DNA of 64,000 nt from positions 70,985 to 134,984 of the forward strand of contig CAJYHN010000008.1 of the NCBI GenBank assembly GCA_913774665.1. Reading direction: 5' to 3'. Under the pieces are notes generated by a model that saw only the letters and a list, made by a program, of their open reading frames with translations, was not told where the DNA came from and ran no database searches. The translations under genes and the position numbers were made by a program. Positions 9,841 through 19,372 of this stretch are shown here, in pieces. This DNA comes from an uncultured Microbacterium sp. GTDB taxonomy: Bacteria > Actinomycetota > Actinomycetes > Actinomycetales > Microbacteriaceae. How positions within the stretch are numbered: the stretch's first letter is position 1; each line of letters begins with the position of its first letter.

Positions 9841-9846
9841 ACGCTA
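9841..9846 (-). promoter_or_regulatory. Putative -10 box of the nirB operon (leaderless)
   Basis: TAGCGT on the minus strand, 6 nt before the ATG of nirB. Just upstream the minus strand has a GTAAC and two GAAAC elements, loosely reminiscent of GlnR half-sites, but the spacing does not fit a full box. Confidence 0.45.
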
Positions 9847-10042
9847 GGCAGCCGAGGTTTCCCCCGGCCTCGCCCCGGCGTTACCCCCGGCGAACGTTTC
9901 GCTCACGCGGCGGTGACTGTGGTGTGAGGTTTGGGTCCCGGCATCCGCTCTCCGTCCGGGGCCCGTGCGTGCTCGCGGCCGTGACGTCTCGGCATCCGCC
10001 GCTGCCGCGTCCTCCCCGGTCCCGCTCGTACCGGTGATTCTC

Positions 10043-10103
10043 GTTGACTGTCCAAGACACCCGGACGAATTTCGAGAACGTCCGGGTTTCTTGGACACTC
10101 AAC
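10043..10103. repeat. 61-bp palindromic repeat element, copy 1
   Basis: Left arm GTTGACTGTCCAAGACAC... and right arm ...TTCTTGGACACTCAAC pair over 25 nt with two mismatches around an 11-nt centre. The same consensus recurs at 10180 and three times at 53.1-53.3 kb. Each arm also contains a nested dyad of the type GTGTC-CAA-GACAC. It lies between the nirB promoter and the convergent end of the nitroreductase gene. Confidence 0.88.
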
Positions 10104-10179
10104 TTTTCGGCGGCGACAAGCTCGCGCGCGCGTGGCACCCGAGTCCGCGCGTGGCGCCAAAGCGCGTGCGACCCGCGTC

Positions 10180-10234
10180 GAGTGTCCAAGACACCCGGAT
10201 GAAATTTCGACACGACCGGGTGTCTTGGACACTC
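10180..10234. repeat. Palindromic repeat element, copy 2
   Basis: Perfect 19-bp arms, GAGTGTCCAAGACACCCGG at 10180-10198 and its complement at 10216-10234, around a 17-nt centre. Same family as the element at 10043, from which it is separated by about 76 bp. The rest of the stretch 9847-10260 shows no gene. Confidence 0.88.
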
Positions 10235-10260
10235 AGCAGCTCAGGCGCGCGGGTGACGCC

Positions 10261-10698
10261 TCAGTCCACCGGCTCCAGCACGAACAGCTCGATGCGGCGC
10301 TCGGTCTTCTTCTGGTACTCGTCGTAGTCGGGCCAGACCTCGGTCGCGTAGCCCCACCACTCCTCGCGCTCGGCGCCCTCGGCCTGGTGCGCGTCGTACT
10401 CCTTCTTCACGTCGCCGTCCTGCAGGGCCACACGAGGGTTCTTCACGAGGTTGTAGAACCACGCGGGATGCTCGGGAGCACCGCCCTTGGATGCCACGAC
10501 CGCGTATTTTCCGTCGTGCTCGACGCGCATGAGGGCGGTCTTGCGCAGACCACCGGTTTTGGCGCCGACGGTGGTGAGGACGATGATGGGTACGCCCCGC
10601 ATGTCGGCGGACTCCTTGCCCCCCGTGGCTTCGAAGGTCTCTGCCTGCTGACGGGCCCATTCGCTGGTGCTGGGGAGATACTCTCCTGAGAGTGACAT
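10261..10698 (-). CDS. Nitroreductase family deazaflavin-dependent oxidoreductase (DDN-like)
   Basis: A 145-residue protein of the DDN/F420H(2)-dependent family. Typical segments are [19 protein letters not shown] (residues about 36-54), [19 protein letters not shown] and [14 protein letters not shown]. The TGAKTG-like loop and the PxWxxNL motif are the family signature for binding deazaflavin phosphate. The substrate cannot be told from sequence. Start ATG 10698 lies 7 nt after a TATCGT box. It stands alone, divergent from the purine permease gene. Confidence 0.9.
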   Translation of the reverse strand: MSLSGEYLPSTSEWARQQAETFEATGGKESADMRGVPIIVLTTVGAKTGGLRKTALMRVEHDGKYAVVASKGGAPEHPAWFYNLVKNPRVALQDGDVKKEYDAHQAEGAEREEWWGYATEVWPDYDEYQKKTERRIELFVLEPVD

Positions 10699-10705
10699 AG
10701 CTCAC

Positions 10706-10711
10706 ACGATA
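10706..10711 (-). promoter_or_regulatory. Putative -10 box of the DDN-like gene
   Basis: TATCGT on the minus strand, 7 nt before the ATG at 10698, compatible with leaderless transcription. Confidence 0.45.
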
Positions 10712-10764
10712 CGTCGGCGTCTTCCCCTCCGGTCTAGCCCCTCCCCCTTTCCCCTGGAGCTTTC

Positions 10765-12216
10765 ATGAGCGCTTCCGCTCCCGAGACCACGGCCGTCCCC
10801 GAACCGAAGAACGGCCTCGACCGGTTCTTCGAGATCACCGCCCGCGGCTCGACCGTCGGCGGAGAGATCCGCGGCGGCGTCGTCACCTTCGTCACGATGG
10901 CGTACATCGTCATCCTCAACCCGATCATCCTGTCGGGCACTCCTGACGTCGCCGGCAACGCGCTCGGCTTCTCGCAGGTCGCCGCCGTCACCGCGCTCAC
11001 CGCGGGTGTGATGACGATGCTGTTCGGTCTGGTCACGCGCCTGCCGTTCGCGTTCGCCGCGGGCCTGGGCATCAACTCGTTCCTCGCGGTCGGCATCGTG
11101 GGTCAGGTCACCTGGCCCGAGGCGATGGGCCTCGTCGTCATCAACGGCCTCATCATCGTGCTGTTGGCCGTCACGGGCCTGCGTCGCATGATCTTCGAGG
11201 CGGTGCCCCTCGCCTTGAAGACGGCGATCACGGTCGGCATCGGCCTGTTCATCGCGTTCATCGGCTTCGTCGACAGCGGCCTGGTCACCTCGACCGGCCT
11301 CAGCTCTCCCCCGGTCGGTCTCGGCGTCGGCGGCTCGATCACCACGATCCCCACCGCCCTGTTCGTGCTGACCCTCGTCATCACCGCCGTGCTCCTCGTC
11401 CGCAAGGTGAAAGCCGCCCTGCTGATCGGTCTGCTCTCGGGCACCGTCATCGCCGTGATCGTCCAGGCCGTCACCGGTCTCGGGGCCAAGGCCGACGGCA
11501 ACCCCGGCGGCTGGGGCCTCAGCGTGCCGACGCTCCCCGCGCAGTGGGTCGGCCTTCCCGACCTCTCACTCGTCGGTCAGGTCGACCTGGTCGGATCCTT
11601 CGGGCGCATCGGCGTGCTCGCCGCGCTCATGCTCGTCTTCACGCTCGTGTTCACGAACTTCTTCGACGCCATGGGCACGATGACCGGCCTCTCCCGCGAG
11701 GCGGGCCTCGCCGCTCCCGACGGCACCTTCCCGCGCCTGCGTTCGGCGCTGGTGATCGAGGGCATCGGCGCCGTCGCGGGTGGAGCGACGTCGTCGTCGT
11801 CGAACACCGTGTTCATCGAGTCGGGCTCCGGCATCGGCGAGGGTGCCCGCACGGGTCTCGCGAACGTCGTCACCGGTGCGCTGTTCCTGCTCGCGATGTT
11901 CTTCACCCCGCTGACGAGCATCGTCCCCACCGAGATCGCCGCCGCGGCCCTGGTCATCGTCGGGGCGCTGATGATGGCGCAGATCCGCCACGTCGACCTC
12001 AGCGACATGTCGGTGCTGATCCCGGTGTTCCTCACCGTCACCGTGATGCCCCTCACCTACTCGATCGCCAACGGCATCGGCGCGGGCTTCGTCAGCTGGG
12101 TGCTGATTCAGGCGCTGTCGGGTCGCGCGCGCCGCATCAGCCCGCTGCTGTGGATCGTCGCCGCCGGCTTCGTGGTCTTCTTCGCCCGCGGACCGGTCGA
12201 GGCCCTGCTCGGCTGA
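10765..12216 (+). CDS. NCS2/AzgA-type purine (hypoxanthine/guanine) permease
   Basis: A 483-residue membrane transporter of the AzgA/PbuG-like branch of NCS2. The N-terminus has LDRFFEITARGSTVGGEIRGG, then TFVTMAYIVILNPIILS, FAFAAGLGINSFLAV and, in the middle, NFFDAMGTMTGLSREAGL, the acidic substrate-site motif of the family. Around a dozen hydrophobic segments are visible. It presumably imports purine bases by proton symport; the exact substrate is inference. Followed 16 nt later by a strong palindromic terminator. Confidence 0.93.
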   Translation: MSASAPETTAVPEPKNGLDRFFEITARGSTVGGEIRGGVVTFVTMAYIVILNPIILSGTPDVAGNALGFSQVAAVTALTAGVMTMLFGLVTRLPFAFAAGLGINSFLAVGIVGQVTWPEAMGLVVINGLIIVLLAVTGLRRMIFEAVPLALKTAITVGIGLFIAFIGFVDSGLVTSTGLSSPPVGLGVGGSITTIPTALFVLTLVITAVLLVRKVKAALLIGLLSGTVIAVIVQAVTGLGAKADGNPGGWGLSVPTLPAQWVGLPDLSLVGQVDLVGSFGRIGVLAALMLVFTLVFTNFFDAMGTMTGLSREAGLAAPDGTFPRLRSALVIEGIGAVAGGATSSSSNTVFIESGSGIGEGARTGLANVVTGALFLLAMFFTPLTSIVPTEIAAAALVIVGALMMAQIRHVDLSDMSVLIPVFLTVTVMPLTYSIANGIGAGFVSWVLIQALSGRARRISPLLWIVAAGFVVFFARGPVEALLG

Positions 12217-12231
12217 CGCCTGTGCGATGGA

Positions 12232-12270
12232 GGGGCCCGGATGCCACGGCATCCGGGCCCCTTCTCTGTC
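12232..12270 (+). terminator. Terminator of the purine permease gene
   Basis: GGGGCCCGGATGCC, 2-nt loop, then the 14-nt complement ending at 12261, followed by a pyrimidine run TTCTCTGTC. The stem is built from the heptamer GGATGCC and its complement, which is over-represented across the window. Confidence 0.8.
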
Positions 12271-12325
12271 GCGGTGCTCCGCACGGCGCGCAATGCGGCC
12301 CCGGCGGCGGCGCCCGGCTGCCAGA

Positions 12326-12425
12326 TCACGTGACCTCGCACGGGAAGCCCAGGCCCGGCCGCCGACATCACGTGATCGGGGCGAGCGCACACGCCGGGGC
12401 AGGTGTTCTCGGCGGAGTCACGTGA
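12326..12425. repeat. Three copies of the palindrome TCACGTGA
   Basis: TCACGTGA occurs at 12326-12333, 12368-12375 and 12418-12425 in the 332-bp gap between the convergent purine permease and sucD genes. By composition one expects fewer than one such octamer in the whole window. Flanks differ, so it is not a simple tandem repeat. No ORF in this gap looks real. Confidence 0.75.
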
Positions 12426-12505
12426 TCTCGCGCCCCGTCGTCGCACGCACGCAACCCTGTCGCGCGCGAGGCCACCCGCACCCCGCCCCCGCCGGACATG
12501 CGAAA

Positions 12506-12533
12506 GGGCCCGGATGCCGTGGCATCCGGGCCC
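12506..12533 (-). terminator. Terminator of sucCD
   Basis: GGGCCCGGATGCC, 2-nt loop and perfect complement; read on the minus strand the stem is followed by TTTC. It ends 15 nt downstream of the sucD stop and is nearly identical to the opposite-strand terminator at 12232. Confidence 0.75.
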
Positions 12534-12548
12534 CGCAGAGAGTGCTGC

Positions 12549-13469
<921 letters not shown>

Positions 13470-14633
13470 TTACGCGTTGGCCAGTTCGGCGGCCTTGTCG
13501 GCGCCCTCGTCCATACCGGCGGCGAGGGTGACGAGCGGGTGGTTGGCGGCGGCGAGGATCTGGCGACCCTCTTCGACCTGGTTGCCGTCGAGGCGCACGA
13601 CGAGCGGCTTCGTGGCGGCGTCACCGAGGATCTCGAGGGCCTTGACGATGCCCTCGGCGACGGCGACGCACGAGGTGATGCCGCCGAAGACGTTGACGAA
13701 GACGCTCTTGACCTGCTCGTCGCCGAGGATGACGTCGAGACCGGCGGCCATGACGGTCGCAGAGGCGCCGCCGCCGATGTCGAGGAAGTTGGCGGGCTTG
13801 ACGCCGTTGTGCTTCTCGCCGGCGTAGGCGACGACATCGAGGGTCGACATGACCAGGCCCGCGCCGTTGCCGATGATGCCGACCTGACCGTCGAGCTTGA
13901 CGTAGTTGAGGTCGTGCTGCTTGGCCTTGGCCTCGAGCGGGTCGGCCGCGTCCTTGTCTTCGAGCGCCTCGTGGTCGGGGTGGCGGAAGCCGGCGTTCTC
14001 GTCGAGCGAGACCTTGCCGTCGAGGGCGATGATGTCGCCGTCCTCGCTCTGGATGAGGGGGTTCACCTCGACGAGGGTGGCGTCCTCGCCCTTGTAGACG
14101 TTGAAGAGCTTGACGAAGACGTCGGCCACCTTGGGGGCCAGCTCGTCGTCGAACTTCGCGGCCTTGGCGATCTCGAGGGCCTTCTCGGGCGTGATGCCCT
14201 CGATCGGGTCGACCTCGATGCGCGCGAGCGCCTCGGGACGCTCGACGGCGAGCTCTTCGATCTCCATGCCGCCCTCGACGCTCGAGAGCGAGAGGTAGGA
14301 GCGGTTGGCGCGGTCGAGCAGCACCGAGAAGTAGAACTCCTTGGCGATGCGGGCGCCGGCGGCGACCATGACGCGCTTGACGACGTGACCCTTGATGTCG
14401 AGGCCGAGAATGGCCTGGGCCGCCTCGAATGCCTCGTCGGGGTTCTTCGCGACCTTCACGCCGCCGGCCTTGCCGCGGCCTCCGGTCTTGACCTGAGCCT
14501 TGACGACGACGACACCGCCGAGCTTCTCCGCGGCCGCCTTCGCCTCCTCAGGGGTGTCGGCGATGATGCCGGCGAGTACCGGCACCTCGTACTTTTCGAA
14601 CAGATCACGTGCCTGGTACTCGTAGAGATCCAC
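13470..14633 (-). CDS. sucC: Succinyl-CoA ligase beta subunit
   Basis: ADP-forming beta subunit. The protein begins [19 protein letters not shown], the canonical SucC N-terminus, and contains [19 protein letters not shown] in the ATP-grasp domain and [17 protein letters not shown] near the C-terminus. The frame is open to 14711, but GTG at 14633, with AAGGA about 7 nt upstream, gives 387 residues, the length of the family; the upstream part does not look like protein. It forms an operon with sucD. Confidence 0.96.
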   Translation of the reverse strand: MDLYEYQARDLFEKYEVPVLAGIIADTPEEAKAAAEKLGGVVVVKAQVKTGGRGKAGGVKVAKNPDEAFEAAQAILGLDIKGHVVKRVMVAAGARIAKEFYFSVLLDRANRSYLSLSSVEGGMEIEELAVERPEALARIEVDPIEGITPEKALEIAKAAKFDDELAPKVADVFVKLFNVYKGEDATLVEVNPLIQSEDGDIIALDGKVSLDENAGFRHPDHEALEDKDAADPLEAKAKQHDLNYVKLDGQVGIIGNGAGLVMSTLDVVAYAGEKHNGVKPANFLDIGGGASATVMAAGLDVILGDEQVKSVFVNVFGGITSCVAVAEGIVKALEILGDAATKPLVVRLDGNQVEEGRQILAAANHPLVTLAAGMDEGADKAAELANA

Positions 14634-14777
14634 GGACAATCCTTCGCTGGGCGATCGGTGGTGGGAGGAGGCGAACTCTCTCGATATCAAGAGATCTTCG
14701 CCAGTCGACAACCCTACTAGACGGGGCTGGAGACCCCCGACCCTTGCCCCTTCGACGGGAGGGGATGCGGATGCCGC

Positions 14778-15170
14778 TCACCCCGGGTTGTGCATGAACT
14801 CGATCCGGATGCCGTCCGCGTTCTCGACGAACGACGCGAAGTACGTCGGTGTGAACCGGGGATACTCCTTGGGCTCGCGCACGACGGTCCATCCGGCATC
14901 CAGGGCCAGGGCGTGCATACGGACGACCTCCGCGCGTGAGGCCACGGCGAATGCGAGATGCTGCCAGCCGATCCGCCCGTGTTCATGGGGACCGGATGCC
15001 ACGTCTCGGGCCGGCAGCACGATGAGCTCGGTCTCGCCCTCGGCGTACCACGACGCACCGTTTCCGCCGTCCGTCCGTTCCAGGCCGAGGGCGGTGAGGA
15101 TCGGATCGAACTGCGCGATCGCACGTTCCACGTCGGCGACGCTGACACTGAGGTGGTCGAACAGAGGCAT
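14778..15170 (-). CDS. VOC (glyoxalase/dioxygenase fold) family protein
   Basis: A 130-residue single VOC domain. It starts MPLFDHLSVSVADVERAI, has WQHLAFAVASRAEVVRMHAL in the middle and ends ENADGIRIEFMHN, the typical metal-ligand glutamate strand. Metal ligands would be His in DHLS, His in WQHLAF and Glu near the C-terminus. The start is ATG 15170; the frame upstream is shadow. It is divergent from the RidA gene; the substrate is unknown. Confidence 0.85.
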   Translation of the reverse strand: MPLFDHLSVSVADVERAIAQFDPILTALGLERTDGGNGASWYAEGETELIVLPARDVASGPHEHGRIGWQHLAFAVASRAEVVRMHALALDAGWTVVREPKEYPRFTPTYFASFVENADGIRIEFMHNPG

Positions 15171-15221
15171 GCGCCTAGTCTGGCGATGACCTCCGACATT
15201 CGCCTCGCCGTCAGGAGCCCC

Positions 15222-15629
15222 ATGCCCTCCGCCGTCACCCTCATCCGCGCCGCCGCCCTGTCGGATGCGGCCCAGTACGCTTACGCCGCCACCGCTCCGG
15301 CGAACGCCCGACTGATCTTCCTCGCCGGATCCTGCCCGCTGAACGACGACGGCTCGACGGCCGGGGTGGGCGACTACGCGGCGCAGGCGGCGAAATGCGT
15401 CGAGACCATGACGGGGGCTCTGGGCGCGGCGGGCGCGAAGATGACCGATGTCATCAGCACGCGCGTGCTCGTCGCCTCCGCCCGCCAGGCCGACCTCGTC
15501 ACCGCCTGGGACGTCGTTCGCGACGCCTTCGGCGACCATGACGTGCCCAGCACGCTGATGGGTGTCACCGTTCTCGGCTACGACCACCAGCTGGTCGAGA
15601 TCGAGGCGGTCGCCGCGGTCGTCGACTGA
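15222..15629 (+). CDS. RidA family (YjgF) enamine/imine deaminase-like protein
   Basis: A 135-residue trimeric-fold protein. Segments ARLIFLAGSCPLNDDGST, GDYAAQAAKCVETMTGAL and TRVLVASARQADLVTAWDVV fit the RidA/YjgF family. The usual substrate-binding Arg is in the TRVLV segment. I chose ATG at 15222 because CAGGAG stands 5-6 nt before it; ATG 15186 in the same frame is the alternative. It may remove reactive enamines or be a pathway-specific relative. Confidence 0.85.
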   Translation: MPSAVTLIRAAALSDAAQYAYAATAPANARLIFLAGSCPLNDDGSTAGVGDYAAQAAKCVETMTGALGAAGAKMTDVISTRVLVASARQADLVTAWDVVRDAFGDHDVPSTLMGVTVLGYDHQLVEIEAVAAVVD

Positions 15630-15638
15630 CCGCGAGGC

Positions 15639-16046
15639 TCACCCCACGACCGCGAACCGCTCCAACACCACCGACGTGTCGTCGTCGACGACGAAATCAT
15701 CCCCGAGCTCTTCACGCATGGCATCCGAGGTCCAGAACCGCACGTGTCCGCGGCGCCACTCCGAGACGGACGTGTATCCCTCGCCCTCGTCGAGCGCATG
15801 GGTGAGCGAGACGTCCCGCAGAGCGACGATCTCCACCCCGGTCGTCTCGATGACGCACACCGGTTCACCGGCCGAGTCGACCACCGCGCCGCGGTCCCCG
15901 ACGGCAGGCAGCGGGTCTCCCGCGACCAGATACTCCCGCACGAGCGAGCTGGTCGCCGTCTTCTCTCCCGCACGGATCGCCGCGACGATCCGGTCGCGCC
16001 CCGCCCCGGGGAACATGAACTCGATCGCGGGCAGGCCGCCGCTCAT
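15639..16046 (-). CDS. ASCH domain protein
   Basis: A 135-residue protein with the ASCH (PUA-like) fold: GEKTATSSLVREYL (the GxKxxT-like motif), VGDRGAVVDSAGEPVCVIETTGVEI and later GEGYTSVSEWRRGHVRFW. ASCH proteins are thought to bind RNA or nucleosides, some being amidohydrolases. The chosen ATG at 16046 overlaps the stop of the upstream GNAT remnant (ATGA), showing the two were once coupled. The longer open frame to 16160 is not protein-like. Confidence 0.85.
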   Translation of the reverse strand: MSGGLPAIEFMFPGAGRDRIVAAIRAGEKTATSSLVREYLVAGDPLPAVGDRGAVVDSAGEPVCVIETTGVEIVALRDVSLTHALDEGEGYTSVSEWRRGHVRFWTSDAMREELGDDFVVDDDTSVVLERFAVVG

Positions 16047-16261
16047 GCCGGCATCCGCTTCTCGAACCGGAACATGCGGTCGGGGCCGCGGCGATCGCCC
16101 TCGCTCCCGGCCTCGGGGCGATGCCCGGGGTGAAAGAACTCGACGATGTGGAAGCCGCACCGGTTGACGGAGAAGTGGATGTTCCGCTGGTCGACGTACG
16201 GCGTCTCGGTCTCCCGCACCTCGGTCTCACATCTCACCGAGCTGAAGATCCCGTTCGTCAC
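16043..16261 (-). pseudogene. C-terminal remnant of a GNAT acetyltransferase
   Basis: The last 72 codons before the ASCH gene encode ETPYVDQRNIHFSVNRCGF followed by HIVEFFHPGH and end MFRFEKRM. This is the typical end of a GNAT protein of the type with RNIHFYxNxCGFHIVEFF. The N-terminal half with the acetyl-CoA-binding Q/RxxGxG/A loop is missing; upstream the frame turns into unrelated sequence. The gene thus looks truncated just at the left border of the biosynthetic cluster. A GTG at 16261 could start a short peptide, but I see it as decay. Confidence 0.65.
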
Positions 16262-16403
16262 GCGTCGACGGTACGCGATCCCGGGTGGGGCCGTCGAGGC
16301 GCGAGCGCACGTCCCGGCGGTCGTCTGGCTCGGGACGACCGCGATCGACAGCGGGCGGGGTGACGACGCCGCGCGTGCGGCATCCTGTGCCACCCGGAGC
16401 GCA

Positions 16404-18497
16404 TCACCCATCGGCCGGCGAGGATGAGGCGGACGCGCGAGCGATGAAACGCACATGCCACGCCGCCTCGACTCCGAGGAGGTCGGTCTGCGAGTGCATC
16501 GCCAGGACGACGCCGAATGACCCCCGTCTCACCAGAATCTCGGGGAAGAGACCCACCATCGGTTCGATCTCCATCACTCCGTGAGGGGTGTGCATACGAC
16601 ATCGCGTCGTCCACGCTCGCCAGGTGGATCCGCTTGCGCTCTCCGCATACCACCCCTGTTCGGGGTCCCAGAGTTCTGCTTCCGCATCCGGCACCGCGAG
16701 ATACACGACGAGCTCGCTCGTTTTCGACCCCGCACGTCGCGCGCGCGCGTGAAGGATGAGATGCGAACCCGAGCATGGTTCGACCCACCATTCGTCGATC
16801 CCGGTTCCATAGCTCAGACGCGGGTCGGGCGGAGCCCACACCGCACCCGCATCAGGGTCGTACCGGCTGGGCTGCAGCGCGAACCACATCGACGAGCGGA
16901 ACCCGCTCAGGGGGCCGAGCCGACGATCCAGCGGTGCCGCCTCCACGATGCTCACACCGCCGAGTCTCCATTCCATGACGCCCTCGTTCACATCGACGGC
17001 GACGGCGACGGCATCGGCGGCGGAACAACGAGCAGCGGCCTCGACACGGACGGGCGAGTCTCGCGCGTGACAACGGGTATCGGGGAGGTCCGTGGACTCG
17101 CGCCCACGTCGAGCGTCGTTCCTCGACCGCGCAGCGATGGTGGAGACGGACCCGTTTCGGGGAACATACCTGTAGTTCAGCGACGCCTCGGCGCAGACGC
17201 GAGCAAGATGAGGACCCTCGATCCGCCACTGTCCGGGGGAATGCACCTCGATCCGCAGCTCGAGCCCCGTGGACGTTTCGATCCACACCGCCTGAGTATC
17301 CTGCGCCTCGCAGACATCCTCTGCGGCCGCCTCGAAATCCGTGAGATCGCGGGGCCACACTCCACGGATGTAATGCGCCGAGGCGGGGGAATCAGCCGAC
17401 GGCGACGTGACCGTCAACGTTGCCGCCCGGAACCCCGACCACGGGAAGATCGCGATGCGCTCCCCGTCGCGATGCGTCACCGCGACGTCGAGCCCTCCCC
17501 GTGCGAACTCGACGGTCCTCACGATCTCTCCATCGGTAGAGATCCACCGCTGATCCTCCACGGTGCTCGTGACCACCCGTGCCGCCGGACGACGGACCCC
17601 GGCCGGAATGCGCCGATCCACGGGGAACGGATCCAGGGCGAGCGGACCGAGATGACGGGGATGCTCGATGCGAATCGCGCCGTCCGCAGTCTGCAGCACC
17701 GCGGAGAAACCGCCGGGCAGGGGATGGACCACCTCTGCGGGGGAGTCACCGGCGAGGGGCTCCGCGCCGGTCCACCGACCGTCGATCCGGAGTCCCCCGA
17801 CGGTGGCCGACAAAATCTCTCCGGTGTCGGCGTGGGTCACCGCCGAGACCGGACGACCATCGATCTCGAGGTGGTACGAGATCGTCGGTTCGCCCGTTCG
17901 ATCTCGTCCGACGCCACTGGTCAGGGTCTGCCTGCGCGCCTCCCTGATCGTCTGGGCACTGTACCGAGAGGGGCCCGACACCGATGATCGTTCGGGCTGG
18001 AGCGCGGCCGCCACACCCGGCAGATGGTTGACGAGTTCGAGATAGCCGTCCTCGTCGGGGCGTCCGTCACCGACCAGTCGGAACCCGATACGGACGTAGA
18101 GGGGGAAAGCCCGACGATTCGCGGGATCGACTTCGACGCGCAGGGATCGCGCACCGAGGTCGGCGAAGCGCGCAAAGGAATCGTTGAACAACCGACCGAC
18201 GAGGAAACCGGCGCGCAGGGAGGGGCTGACGAAGAACATCACGGCGAACAGCTGCCCGTCCGGGGCGACGCGGCGACCGGACATCCTGGCGTACCCGAGG
18301 GTCCCGACGATCCTGCCGTGCTGCTCCGCCACGATGAACAGCTTCACGGCGCGTTCGGCGAGGATGTCGAGGAGGATGCCGGCGGTTGCCGCACGGCCCG
18401 AAGCGATGGGGCCGTACCCCTCTTCGTTGTAGAACGCCGCTACTCGGTGCGCGTCACGGACCGGATCGAACACACGGATGTCGACCACGACGGTCAC
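16404..18497 (-). CDS. GNAT acetyltransferase fused to a large beta-rich domain of unknown function
   Basis: A 697-residue protein, last gene of the cluster. Residues 1 to about 150 look like a GNAT domain (RVFDPVRDAHRVAAFYNEEG, VKLFIVAEQHGRIVGTLGYA, then FVSPSLRAGFLVGRLFND and LRVEVDPANRRAFPLYVRIG). The following 540 or so residues, rich in beta-type sequence and Trp, match no family I recognise. Start GTG 18497 overlaps the permease stop by 4 nt (GTGA), so it belongs to the operon. It could N- or O-acylate the cluster product or an intermediate; that is inference from context. The long open frame upstream of 18497 is an antisense-type shadow. Confidence 0.7.
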   Translation of the reverse strand: MTVVVDIRVFDPVRDAHRVAAFYNEEGYGPIASGRAATAGILLDILAERAVKLFIVAEQHGRIVGTLGYARMSGRRVAPDGQLFAVMFFVSPSLRAGFLVGRLFNDSFARFADLGARSLRVEVDPANRRAFPLYVRIGFRLVGDGRPDEDGYLELVNHLPGVAAALQPERSSVSGPSRYSAQTIREARRQTLTSGVGRDRTGEPTISYHLEIDGRPVSAVTHADTGEILSATVGGLRIDGRWTGAEPLAGDSPAEVVHPLPGGFSAVLQTADGAIRIEHPRHLGPLALDPFPVDRRIPAGVRRPAARVVTSTVEDQRWISTDGEIVRTVEFARGGLDVAVTHRDGERIAIFPWSGFRAATLTVTSPSADSPASAHYIRGVWPRDLTDFEAAAEDVCEAQDTQAVWIETSTGLELRIEVHSPGQWRIEGPHLARVCAEASLNYRYVPRNGSVSTIAARSRNDARRGRESTDLPDTRCHARDSPVRVEAAARCSAADAVAVAVDVNEGVMEWRLGGVSIVEAAPLDRRLGPLSGFRSSMWFALQPSRYDPDAGAVWAPPDPRLSYGTGIDEWWVEPCSGSHLILHARARRAGSKTSELVVYLAVPDAEAELWDPEQGWYAESASGSTWRAWTTRCRMHTPHGVMEIEPMVGLFPEILVRRGSFGVVLAMHSQTDLLGVEAAWHVRFIARASASSSPADG

Positions 18498-19372
18498 CGG
18501 ATGGTCCGCGACAATCGCCACGCACCGAGACAGGCGAAGACGACGGCGACCGTCACGAGCGTGCCCACCGCGACGCCGGCGCTGACCGCGAACCCGCCGA
18601 CCGAGGCCGACATCCCGTAGAACTCGCGAAGGGCGCGTGCCGTTTCCTCCTGTCCCCCGACGAGCGCGACGAGCGCCTGCTCGGTATAGGGGCGTCTGAT
18701 GAGCATGGCCGCCTGCGCGAACGGGAGGAGGTTGATGCCATCGACAACGGACGTCGGCAGGGTGCCCGCGGGAACATACGCGCCCGAGAAGAACCCGATC
18801 AACGACCCGACGACGGTCGACAGGGCGGTGAATGCTCCCGCGGACCGCAGGAACGTCACCGCGAAAGCGGCGAGAGCCGAGAACGCGGCACTCGAGAGAA
18901 GAACGGCCCCCCAGGTCTCGCCCGCATTGGCGGGGCTCAGCAGCTCGTCGCCCTGGGTCAGAAGGTACACCTGGCCGATCGCGACGATGATCGAGGTCAT
19001 CACGACGGAGACCGTGAAACCCGCGATCATGTACCCGAGGATGAGATGAGTCCGGCGAATAGGCGAAACGATGAAGTCGCGAAAGCGGCCCGAGACGTTG
19101 TCGTCCACGAAGACGCCGAGCGCAGCGATCGACGTCGTCAACGTGGTGATCATGGTGATGCCCGCGAACACCCAGGAGTTCACGAACCACCGGACATCGG
19201 CATCCGGAGCCGTCGGGAACCGCGCTTCGAGGCTGTCGACTTGGATGCCGCCGAGGAAGAGAGCATAGAGCGCGATGAGGATGAGCGCGGAGAGCAAGGA
19301 GAAGAACACTCCGACGCGGTCTCGAAAGAACACGCGGAGGTTGCGAGTCGTCAGCACGGCGATGCTCCTCAT
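18494..19372 (-). CDS. ABC-2 type transporter permease
   Basis: A 292-residue membrane protein with about six hydrophobic segments: VFFSLLSALILIALYALFL near residue 24, VFAGITMITTLTTSIAALG, then FTVSVVMTSIIVAIGQVYLL and others. NVSGRFRDFIVSPIRR is the typical cytoplasmic region of ABC-2 permeases. Its ATG overlaps the stop of the ATPase gene, so the pair forms one exporter of the DrrAB type, plausibly for the cluster product. Confidence 0.88.
   Translation of the reverse strand: MRSIAVLTTRNLRVFFRDRVGVFFSLLSALILIALYALFLGGIQVDSLEARFPTAPDADVRWFVNSWVFAGITMITTLTTSIAALGVFVDDNVSGRFRDFIVSPIRRTHLILGYMIAGFTVSVVMTSIIVAIGQVYLLTQGDELLSPANAGETWGAVLLSSAAFSALAAFAVTFLRSAGAFTALSTVVGSLIGFFSGAYVPAGTLPTSVVDGINLLPFAQAAMLIRRPYTEQALVALVGGQEETARALREFYGMSASVGGFAVSAGVAVGTLVTVAVVFACLGAWRLSRTIR

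Noticed and set aside
9835-9920. GlnR box upstream of nirB
   Set aside because: GTAAC and GAAAC elements exist on the minus strand, but their distances do not fit the usual 11-bp half-site spacing; not claimed.
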